Of a stretch of DNA of 5,620 bases, positions 1 through 5,225 are shown in pieces. A model generated the notes under the pieces. That model made no database searches, was not told the DNA's origin, and saw only the letters and a list, made by a program, of their open reading frames with translations. Numbering within the stretch: the stretch's first letter is position 1; every line of letters begins with the position of its first letter. The stretch comes from Bacteroidales bacterium. Its GTDB lineage: Bacteria > Bacteroidota > Bacteroidia > Bacteroidales > UBA7960. The stretch is taken from positions 1 through 5,620 of the forward strand of contig SLOR01000144.1 in assembly GCA_007132395.1 (NCBI GenBank), written 5' to 3'. Position numbers and translations under genes: made by a program.

Positions 1-1010
1 ATGCTCACTATTTGGGGGATATCCTGCAATCCGGTTTTCAGGGCTATTACCACTGTGTCGTTCAGCGGGTACGCCTGTGTGTAATTGGTGTAAAGCTTGT
101 TTGAAGGGCTGATGGTTTCGGCGGGGGTGTAGCTATGTTGTTCTTTCTGCAATCTCCATTTTTCTTCCAGTGATTGAAAAGTATGCCGGTAATGGGGCAC
201 CTTGCGGTTTCCGATATTCTCTTTCATTCCTAATGAAAAGGGGAAAATTAACCAGGGTTTCCTTGCCACCTTGTCAACCACTCCGGCCCATGCATCACGG
301 CCGGCATTTACTCTGGCATGGGCAACCAGCTGATAGCCCAACTCATAATGATTGGGTACATAGTTTTTGTAAGACCCAAAAACTGCTTTGTCGAAAGAGT
401 AGGTGCCATGGGTAAGTACCTGGGCACGTAGTCCTTGCTCAAAAGCAGGTCTTCTTCCCCTGCCGCTGTGGGTTAAGGCTGTTTCCATGGCCACCGCATC
501 TCCTTCCAGAAACCAAAGAGGCATATACAGGCCTACCATTGCCCCTACAGCCTGCTCCCCAAAAACAAAACCCAATACACGGGTAATACCCTGGTTGAGT
601 TTGTCAATCTGCACCACATGGCGAAACTCATGAATCACCAGTCGCTCCATCCAGCTGTGTGCGTCGTTGTTGGGTGGAGGGTTGGTGTAAAGCTCCGTCC
701 TGCGTGGCGCCCAGGAAACAAATCCATTGGAGATAACCGTCTGGTTATGGATAATCACCGAAATTTTCCGTGGGTTATGCTCCAGACTTTTCCCTGCATA
801 ATCATATGCGTAACTGAGGATGTCTGCAACATATTTTGCCTGCTCCGCATAATCGTCCGGAAAAATCACCTGGAAGTTATCCGTGTTGATTTGTTTCCAT
901 CTTACCGATGCAGGGTCCTGGCCTGCAGCGTAAAACTGGGCTTGCAAGGTGCCGGCAGAAAAAAGTAACAGAAGTATGAGATATAATTTAGGGATATTAC
1001 ATTGTTGCAT
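1..1010 (-). CDS. Secreted HExxH zinc metallopeptidase, N-terminal part (truncated by window edge)
   Basis: The reading frame stays open from ATG at 1010 to the left edge, giving 336 complete residues. An in-frame TAA lies two codons upstream, so no earlier start is possible. Residues 1-24 form a Sec signal peptide: a short polar N-terminus, a Leu-rich core (LYLILLLLF) and likely cleavage after TLQA. The only early cysteine (Cys4) is no lipobox. The zinc site is visible: HEFRH at 127-131 gives two His ligands and the catalytic Glu128, and Glu169 in WFLEGDA (166-172) is the probable third ligand, the gluzincin (peptidase MA-like) arrangement. The last residues, around NDTVVIALKTGL, resemble the start of a WD40/TolB-like beta-propeller, common behind this domain in Bacteroidota. 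The protein is probably exported to the periplasm or cell surface; its substrate is unknown. The gene starts 139 bp after the pseudouridine synthase stop and probably has its own promoter. The peptidase fold is fairly certain, the propeller is inferred. Confidence 0.85.
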   Translation of the reverse strand, partial: MQQCNIPKLYLILLLLFSAGTLQAQFYAAGQDPASVRWKQINTDNFQVIFPDDYAEQAKYVADILSYAYDYAGKSLEHNPRKISVIIHNQTVISNGFVSWAPRRTELYTNPPPNNDAHSWMERLVIHEFRHVVQIDKLNQGITRVLGFVFGEQAVGAMVGLYMPLWFLEGDAVAMETALTHSGRGRRPAFEQGLRAQVLTHGTYSFDKAVFGSYKNYVPNHYELGYQLVAHARVNAGRDAWAGVVDKVARKPWLIFPFSLGMKENIGNRKVPHYRHTFQSLEEKWRLQKEQHSYTPAETISPSNKLYTNYTQAYPLNDTVVIALKTGLQDIPQIVS

Positions 1011-1035
1011 AGTTTAATTTTTGAGCATGATAACC

Positions 1036-1043
1036 CAAAGATA
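1036..1043 (-). promoter_or_regulatory. Candidate -7 promoter element for the secreted peptidase
   Basis: The minus strand reads TATCTTTG, a full match to the Bacteroidota -7 consensus TAnnTTTG. Transcription would begin near 1030, leaving a leader of about 20 nt before the ATG at 1010. I see no clear TTG at the expected -33 position, so this rests on one short motif plus good placement. Confidence 0.45.
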
Positions 1044-1096
1044 AAACTCTTTTTATTCTGTATCCACCTGAATTCTGCTGTAGAGAGAAAAATTAT

Positions 1097-1140
1097 GCAG
1101 GTGTTGACAATAAGAAGGCCTTTCGGCAGGTTTTGACAAT
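1097..1140. repeat. Pair of 15-bp direct repeats upstream of the peptidase gene
   Basis: GCAGGTGTTGACAAT at 1097-1111 recurs as GCAGGTTTTGACAAT at 1126-1140. The copies match at 14 of 15 bases and are offset by 29 bp. They lie between the pseudouridine synthase stop and the candidate peptidase promoter, roughly 65 to 110 bp upstream of its predicted transcription start. Two same-direction copies at this position would suit an activator binding site, but a chance or remnant duplication is also possible. The other bases of the 1011-1149 gap show no gene. Confidence 0.6.
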
Positions 1141-1149
1141 GGTGACAGA

Positions 1150-1860
1150 TTAAGCTTGTTGTTCCGTTTCCTGCTCAAAAAACTTCCACAATTTATCATC
1201 CGGAACAGGTGCAGTAATGGAGATGTGGTCCTGTTTTACCGGGTGGTTGAACCTAAGGAAACGGGCGTGCAGATGGATGCTGGCATCGGGGTTGGAGCGG
1301 TCAAAACCATATTTTAAATCTCCTTTAATTGGGCATCCCATGTCTGCCAACTGGGCACGCACCTGATGATGTCGTCCGGTAATCAGTTCAACTTCCAGCA
1401 GGTTATAATCGCGGCTTTCGGCCAGCAGCGTGTATTTAAGCTCTGCCCGCTTGCTGTTGGGTGAGTCTTCTTTGACAGGGTAAGATTTATTCTGCTTCTC
1501 ATTTTTTAGTAAATGAGAAACTAGGGTTCCTTCCTTTTGGGGTGGTGCATTTTTTACCACAGCCCAGTATCTCTTGTCAAGCTCTCTTTTTTGCAGCATG
1601 GCATTTAGCCGGGTCAGCGCTTTGGAGGTGCGGGCAAATATAACAGCCCCGCTCACAGGCCGGTCTATACGATGCACTACCCCCAGGAAAACATTCCCGG
1701 GCTTGCCATACTTCTGGGCAATGTAGGCCTTTACCAAATCACTCAGGGGCATATCCCCGGTTTTGTCTCCCTGCACGATTTCGGAAGGAAGCTTGTTGAT
1801 AACGATGATGTGATTGTCTTCGTATAAAATTCGGGATATAAAGGATTCGGCGATTTGCAT
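1150..1860 (-). CDS. RluA-family RNA pseudouridine synthase, S4-less
   Basis: This 236-residue protein converts specific uridines in rRNA or tRNA to pseudouridine in the cytoplasm. The RluA-family signature HRIDRPVSG is at 63-71, with Asp66 the expected catalytic nucleophile. The second conserved block TGRHHQVRAQLA is at 161-172, followed by KGDLKYG (179-185) and the C-terminal LHARFLRFNHP (197-207). The catalytic domain starts almost at residue 10 (ILYEDNHIIVINK), so there is no N-terminal S4 RNA-binding domain as in RluC or RluD; the length fits the short single-domain subgroup. The start at 1860 is secure at its upstream end: an in-frame stop lies at 1876-1878 with no ATG between. The leader before it is pyrimidine-rich and has no Shine-Dalgarno. 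The gene lies 113 bp downstream of panB and may be read through from it. Which nucleotide it modifies cannot be told from sequence. Confidence 0.93.
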   Translation of the reverse strand: MQIAESFISRILYEDNHIIVINKLPSEIVQGDKTGDMPLSDLVKAYIAQKYGKPGNVFLGVVHRIDRPVSGAVIFARTSKALTRLNAMLQKRELDKRYWAVVKNAPPQKEGTLVSHLLKNEKQNKSYPVKEDSPNSKRAELKYTLLAESRDYNLLEVELITGRHHQVRAQLADMGCPIKGDLKYGFDRSNPDASIHLHARFLRFNHPVKQDHISITAPVPDDKLWKFFEQETEQQA

Positions 1861-1871
1861 GGGGTGGGGTT

Positions 1872-1907
1872 GAGGTTAAGGATGAGGATGAGGTTTAGGA
1901 TGAGGAT
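1872..1907. repeat. Tandem 18-bp repeat built of RAGGWT hexamers
   Basis: GAGGTTAAGGATGAGGAT (1872-1889) is followed directly by GAGGTTTAGGATGAGGAT (1890-1907), a 17 of 18 match, with a partial third copy starting at 1908. Each unit is three degenerate hexamers. A related TTAAGG pair lies at 1926-1937. Read in the direction of the pseudouridine synthase mRNA, the array is ATCCTC-like, pyrimidine-rich, and ends 11 bp before the ATG at 1860, where a ribosome binding site would be expected. An in-frame stop (1876-1878) inside it argues against coding. The remainder of the 1861-1973 gap shows no gene. Confidence 0.8.
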
Positions 1908-1973
1908 GAGAAGAGCAATTCGGGATTAAGGTTAAGGCATATCCGCAGCAACTAATTACTAATAACAAAAAAA

Positions 1974-2786
1974 TTAATACTGTTCTCTTTCATTGGGAAA
2001 GTCAAGACTTTTCACATCTTTGATATACATTCCCACGGCACCTTTCATTTCCTCAAAAAGGTTGTGATAGCGCCTGAGGAAGCGGGGTGAAAAATCGTGA
2101 TTGATACCCAGCATGTCATGTATTACCAGCACCTGTCCGTCAACGCCGCTTCCTGCACCAATCCCTATGGTGGGGATTTTGATGTTGTTGGTTACTTCGG
2201 TGGCCAGCCTGGCGGGAATTTTTTCCAGTACTATGGAGAAACAGCCGATTTCTTCCAGCAGACTGGCATCTTCCCTTAGTCTTTGCGCTTCTTCCTCATC
2301 TTTGGCCCTGACCACGTAGGTGCCGAATTTGTTGATAGATTGAGGAGTGAGTCCCAGGTGGCCCATCACGGGGATTCCTGCAGATAAAATCCTGTCAATG
2401 GAATCTTTGATTTCGCGGCCTCCTTCCAGCTTTACTGCATTGGCGTTGGACTCTTTCATTATACGAATAGCAGAACTCAATGCTTCACGACTATTACCCT
2501 GGTAAGTGCCAAAGGGTAAATCCACCACTACCAGCGCCCGCTCAACAGCGCGCATTACAGAGCTGGCATGGTATATCATTTCGTTGAGGGTGATGGGTAG
2601 CGTAGTTTTGTGCCCGGCCATCACATTGGAAGCCGAATCGCCCACCAGTATTATATCAATCCCGGCATCGTCAATAATTTTCGCCATAGAATAATCGTAA
2701 GCTGTGAGCATGGCAATTTTGTCACCTTTGAGTTTCATTTCCTGCAATACATGGGTGGTTACCTTAGGAAATACCGGAGCCTTCAT
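1974..2786 (-). CDS. panB: 3-methyl-2-oxobutanoate hydroxymethyltransferase
   Basis: PanB transfers a hydroxymethyl group from 5,10-methylene-tetrahydrofolate to 2-oxoisovalerate, giving ketopantoate, the first committed step towards pantothenate and coenzyme A. The 270 residues match the usual length of about 265. Visible family motifs in order are MLTAYDYSMAK (26-36), the metal-binding VGDSAS (48-53, Asp50), AGHKTTLPIT (57-66), VVDLPFGTYQ (87-96, Asp89 the second metal ligand), VKLEGG (118-123), GHLGLTPQS (142-150), IVLEKIPA (185-192, Glu188 the expected catalytic acid/base) and IPTIGIGAG (204-212). Nothing is missing. The start MKAPVFPKVT fits the family N-terminus. No panC or panD is present here; the neighbours are unrelated, so panB is not in a pantothenate operon in this window. 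A hairpin with a U-tract stands in the leader just upstream. Confidence 0.97.
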   Translation of the reverse strand: MKAPVFPKVTTHVLQEMKLKGDKIAMLTAYDYSMAKIIDDAGIDIILVGDSASNVMAGHKTTLPITLNEMIYHASSVMRAVERALVVVDLPFGTYQGNSREALSSAIRIMKESNANAVKLEGGREIKDSIDRILSAGIPVMGHLGLTPQSINKFGTYVVRAKDEEEAQRLREDASLLEEIGCFSIVLEKIPARLATEVTNNIKIPTIGIGAGSGVDGQVLVIHDMLGINHDFSPRFLRRYHNLFEEMKGAVGMYIKDVKSLDFPNEREQY

Positions 2787-2807
2787 AATATCAGATTTTA
2801 ATGGTAT

Positions 2808-2839
2808 AAAAAAACAAACCCGCGGGCCTGCGTTTTGTT
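2808..2839 (-). terminator. Hairpin with T-tract before panB: terminator or leader attenuator
   Basis: On the minus strand AACAAA (2839-2834) pairs with TTTGTT (2818-2813), and inside it CGC pairs with GCG around a six-base loop. The hairpin is followed by a run of T that continues to 2808. This is the shape of an intrinsic terminator reading leftwards, about 90 nt after the ferritin-like gene stop. It ends 21 bp before the panB ATG at 2786. The stem is modest, with one internal bulge, so strength is uncertain. Confidence 0.5.
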
Positions 2840-2853
2840 GAGAAACAAGACTG

Positions 2854-2861
2854 CAAACCTA
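2854..2861 (-). promoter_or_regulatory. Candidate -7 promoter element for panB
   Basis: The minus strand reads TAGGTTTG, matching TAnnTTTG. Initiation would fall near 2847, giving a leader of about 60 nt that contains the hairpin at 2808-2839. No convincing -33 TTG is seen. The identical octamer occurs before the ferritin-like gene. The 2787-2927 gap holds no open frame of its own. Confidence 0.4.
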
Positions 2862-2927
2862 CGGATTTTTTACGTAAAAATATATCAGGACTCAGGATTG
2901 GACAATGCCCCCTTTAGACCTGCTGTG

Positions 2928-3431
2928 TCAGAAGGGCCAGAAATTATTATCGAACCATACCTTTTCGGTAAGCTGTTTGTTGAGCTCCAGCAACAACTTG
3001 TGGTGGCCTTTTTCCCAGTCGGCAAGCCACTGGTAAAGTTCTTTCTCATTGGGGTCGGTTGATTCTTTCGCTCTTAGTTCATAAACCTCGATGGATTTGT
3101 TCTCCATGTCGATGGCAGCTGAAATAGCTGCGGATTCAAATCCTGCGCCGGAAATGTCCTGTTTGATTTTTTCGGTGAGGATGCTGTTGGCAATGGCGTC
3201 TTCTTCGGCGGCGGCATCCAGCTGATTTTTGTCGAAGCTTTTATTTTTTTTATAATGAGCAAATTGCTTGGTTAAAAACTCAATATGCATCTGCTCTTCA
3301 TCAGCCATGGTTTTAAAAATTTCCTTTACCTCTGCACTGGGGGTTTGCGCTGCTACCATCTCGTAGAGGCTTTTACCCCTGTTTTCCATGATAATAGCCT
3401 GTTTGAGAATGTCTGTTACTTGATTTTCCAT
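2928..3431 (-). CDS. Ferritin-like (rubrerythrin-type) diiron protein
   Basis: The preferred start is ATG at 3431, giving 167 residues from MENQVTDILKQA. The sequence shows the four-helix diiron pattern: Glu16 in MEN (helix A), Glu46-x-x-His49 in DEEQMH (helix B), Glu110 in DMENKS (helix C) and Glu140-x-x-His143 in WEKGHH (helix D). These are the expected iron ligands of the ferritin-like/rubrerythrin superfamily. There is no rubredoxin CxxC domain, so it is not a classical rubrerythrin. Such proteins handle iron or reduce peroxide in the cytoplasm; the exact reaction cannot be told here. An unusual aromatic tail (VWFDNNFWPF) ends the protein. An upstream in-frame TTG at 3482 would add 17 residues, but it lies inside the candidate -7 box and the added residues fall outside the domain. 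The gene is divergent from the kinase-RapZ operon and precedes panB on the same strand, with a probable terminator between. Confidence 0.88.
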   Translation of the reverse strand: MENQVTDILKQAIIMENRGKSLYEMVAAQTPSAEVKEIFKTMADEEQMHIEFLTKQFAHYKKNKSFDKNQLDAAAEEDAIANSILTEKIKQDISGAGFESAAISAAIDMENKSIEVYELRAKESTDPNEKELYQWLADWEKGHHKLLLELNKQLTEKVWFDNNFWPF

Positions 3432-3479
3432 ATAAATATGTTTTAGGTTGTAAAATTTCGCTTCAATGGATTTGTATAT

Positions 3480-3487
3480 CAAACCTA
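3480..3487 (-). promoter_or_regulatory. Candidate -7 promoter element for the ferritin-like gene
   Basis: The minus strand reads TAGGTTTG, matching TAnnTTTG, with predicted initiation near 3474 and an A/T-rich leader of about 43 nt before the ATG at 3431. No clear -33 TTG is seen. The box overlaps the TTG at 3482, which argues against that codon as the start. Confidence 0.5.
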
Positions 3488-3588
3488 ATGGTTTTTTGGC
3501 TAAATACGCAGAAAAATATGAAAAATTAAATATGCCCTTTTCTTCCCCACGAGCTAAACTTTTCCTACCCGTTTTCTTTTAGCAATAT

Positions 3589-3596
3589 TACTTTTG
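3589..3596 (+). promoter_or_regulatory. Candidate -7 promoter element for the kinase-RapZ operon
   Basis: TACTTTTG matches TAnnTTTG. Initiation would fall near 3603, leaving a leader of about 36 nt with a weakly purine-rich stretch (AGAAAGATAAG) ahead of the ATG at 3639. The -33 region has no clear TTG. With the minus-strand box at 3480-3487 it forms a divergent promoter pair; the remaining bases of 3432-3638 are A/T-rich and hold no gene that I can see. Confidence 0.5.
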
Positions 3597-3638
3597 TAAC
3601 TTTACCTATTCTATATTTTAACCAGAAAGATAAGTGCT

Positions 3639-5099
3639 ATGCCGCAATACGTAAAGGGTCAGAAATACATAACAAACCTTTTTCAGCAATGGAGTAATGA
3701 AATTCCTCTGAAGACAGAAGTGATTCCCCCTTCAGGTTCCGACAGACGCTACTACAGAATCTATTACAGCAAGGGTACCGTGATGGGCGTTTTTAACCCT
3801 ATAGCTGAGGAAAACCTTGCTTTTACGGGCTTTACACAGCACTTTGCCCGTTTGGGTCTGCCGGTGCCACAACTGCTGGCCCACGATCTGCAGAATCAGG
3901 TGTACCTGCTGGAAGATTTGGGTGATACCACCTTGTTTTCTCTTTTGCCCCATCAGTACGAGCCTTGCCTGTTTGATGAAAAAATAATGGAGTTCTACCG
4001 CAAAACCCTGGATGTGCTGCCGCTTTTCCAGGTGAAAGCCGCCCAGGGGTTAGATTTTTCCCTGTGCTATCCCCGCGATGCCTTCGACCGTAATTCCATG
4101 ATGTGGGATTTGAACTACTTCAAATATTATTTTCTCAAGCTGGCAGGCATTCAATACGATGAGCAAAAGCTTGAAGAGGATTTTAAAACATTGTGCGACT
4201 TCCTGCTGCAGGCCGACGACAACTATTTCCTGTACCGTGATTTTCAGTCGCGGAATATTATGATTAGCAATGATGAGCCTCACTTTATCGACTACCAGGG
4301 AGGGCGTAAAGGCGCACTGCAATACGATATTGCTTCCCTGCTCTACGATGCCAAAGCCAATATTCATCCTGAGCAACGGGAAGAATTACTGGATTACTAC
4401 ATTCAATCGCTGGGTAAACATATTGAGGTGGATGAAGAAAGTTTCAGAGGACATTTCTACGGTTTCGTGTTCATCCGCATCATGCAGGCCATGGGAGCTT
4501 ACGGTTTTCGGGGTTTCTACGAAAAGAAGACCTTGTTTTTGCAAAGCATACCCTATGCCCGCAGAAATATCCGCTGGCTGCTAGAAAATAAAAAGCTGCC
4601 TGCACAAGTTCCTTATCTGCACGCCATTATGGAACAGATTGTCCATTCACCCCATCTGAAACGCTTTGACAAAACAGGAGACACCTTCTCCGGGCTTACG
4701 GTAAGTATCCGAAGTTTCTCCTATCGCAAAGGATATCCTGCCGATCATTCGGGTAATGGCGGAGGCTTCGTGTTTGATTGTCGCTGTTTGCCCAACCCCG
4801 GCCGGCAGGATGCCTATAAAAGCCTTACGGGGAAGGATGAACCGGTAATAATTTTCCTGGAGCAAGAACCCGCGGTGCAGAATTTTGTTAACTCTACAGC
4901 CATGCTCGTGGAAAATGCTGTAGAAGAATACATGCGACGGGGATTTTCGCACCTGATGGTGGGTTATGGCTGCACCGGCGGACAGCATCGTTCGGTTTAC
5001 AGTGCACAGAAACTTGCTGCACGCCTCAAGGAAAAGTTTGATGTGGCCGTTGATCTTCAGCATTTAGAAGAAGGTTCGTGGCCGGAAAAAAAGAATTAA
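3639..5099 (+). CDS. AmgK-like sugar kinase fused to RapZ C-terminal domain
   Basis: This 486-residue protein has two domains. Residues about 10-330 are an aminoglycoside-phosphotransferase-fold kinase: GSDRRYYR (33-40) as nucleotide loop, YLLEDLGD (89-96) as hinge, the catalytic loop YRDFQSRNIM (199-208, Asp201 base, Asn206 metal ligand) and IDYQGG (217-222, Asp218 metal ligand). These resemble AmgK, the MurNAc/GlcNAc anomeric kinase of peptidoglycan recycling. The usual HRD histidine is Tyr199. Residues about 352-479 match the C-terminal half of RapZ: SIRSFSYRKG (356-365), FVFDCRCLPNP (377-387), LTGKDEPV (396-403) and GCTGGQHRS (444-452). That domain binds glucosamine-6-phosphate in E. coli RapZ; the RapZ N-terminal P-loop domain is absent and the kinase stands in its place. 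It heads an operon with a zinc-ribbon protein and a MurU-like enzyme. Inferred role: phosphorylating a cell-wall amino sugar under metabolite control. Domain calls are firm; substrate and sensing are not. Confidence 0.9.
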   Translation: MPQYVKGQKYITNLFQQWSNEIPLKTEVIPPSGSDRRYYRIYYSKGTVMGVFNPIAEENLAFTGFTQHFARLGLPVPQLLAHDLQNQVYLLEDLGDTTLFSLLPHQYEPCLFDEKIMEFYRKTLDVLPLFQVKAAQGLDFSLCYPRDAFDRNSMMWDLNYFKYYFLKLAGIQYDEQKLEEDFKTLCDFLLQADDNYFLYRDFQSRNIMISNDEPHFIDYQGGRKGALQYDIASLLYDAKANIHPEQREELLDYYIQSLGKHIEVDEESFRGHFYGFVFIRIMQAMGAYGFRGFYEKKTLFLQSIPYARRNIRWLLENKKLPAQVPYLHAIMEQIVHSPHLKRFDKTGDTFSGLTVSIRSFSYRKGYPADHSGNGGGFVFDCRCLPNPGRQDAYKSLTGKDEPVIIFLEQEPAVQNFVNSTAMLVENAVEEYMRRGFSHLMVGYGCTGGQHRSVYSAQKLAARLKEKFDVAVDLQHLEEGSWPEKKN

Positions 5100-5221
5100 T
5101 GTCGAAGAAAAGGTGCAAGGGAGAGGGGAAGTCCAAACCCAAACAAGATAAGTATGAATGCAAAAAGTGCGGTTTATCGGCACTTAAAGAAAAGCACTTG
5201 TGCAAACCCAAAGAAGTTTAG
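5099..5221 (+). CDS. 40-residue basic zinc-ribbon-like small protein
   Basis: The start overlaps the stop of the kinase-RapZ gene by one base (TAATG), typical of translational coupling, and the stop TAG lies four bases before the next ATG. The protein is Lys-rich throughout. A CxxC pair (Cys21, Cys24, in YECKKCG) is followed by His33 and Cys35 (KHLC), giving a C-x2-C-x8-H-x-C pattern that could bind one zinc; Cys6 is an extra cysteine. I do not recognise a named family. The charge suggests binding to nucleic acid or to the ribosome, but no function can be assigned. Support for it being a real gene is the tight spacing on both sides and the ordered metal-ligand pattern. Its small size leaves some chance that it is a spacer that happens to be open. 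Confidence 0.7.
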   Translation: MSKKRCKGEGKSKPKQDKYECKKCGLSALKEKHLCKPKEV

Positions 5222-5225
5222 ACTT

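Noticed and set aside
170..968. Three overlapping plus-strand open frames of 76-116 codons
   Set aside because: They are antisense to the signal-peptide and HExxH peptidase gene, carry no recognisable motif, and have low-complexity shadow-like translations.
1118..1127. GCC-GAAA-GGC mini-hairpin after the pseudouridine synthase stop, as a terminator
   Set aside because: The stem has only three base pairs and no T-run follows in the minus direction.
1104..1140. TTGACA hexamers resembling sigma-70 -35 boxes on the plus strand
   Set aside because: No plus-strand gene follows, and Bacteroidota use TTG/TAnnTTTG instead; the hexamers are simply part of the 15-bp direct repeat.
2907..2939. Possible stem of CCCTT with AAGGG overlapping the ferritin-like stop codon
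   Set aside because: The loop is long, pairing is only about five bases and no T-tract follows, so terminator function is not supported.
3432..3482. TTG start at 3482 for the ferritin-like protein (184 residues)
   Set aside because: The TTG is inside the candidate -7 box, the 17 extra residues lie before the diiron domain, and ATG at 3431 gives the normal domain start.
4684..4700. Possible frameshift or gene boundary between the kinase and RapZ parts
   Set aside because: The frame is continuous across the junction with no stop, and both flanking domains are complete in the same frame, so this is a true fusion as sequenced.
4647..5063. Minus-strand open frame of 138 codons
   Set aside because: It lies opposite the RapZ C-terminal domain, which is clearly conserved on the plus strand; the antisense translation resembles nothing.
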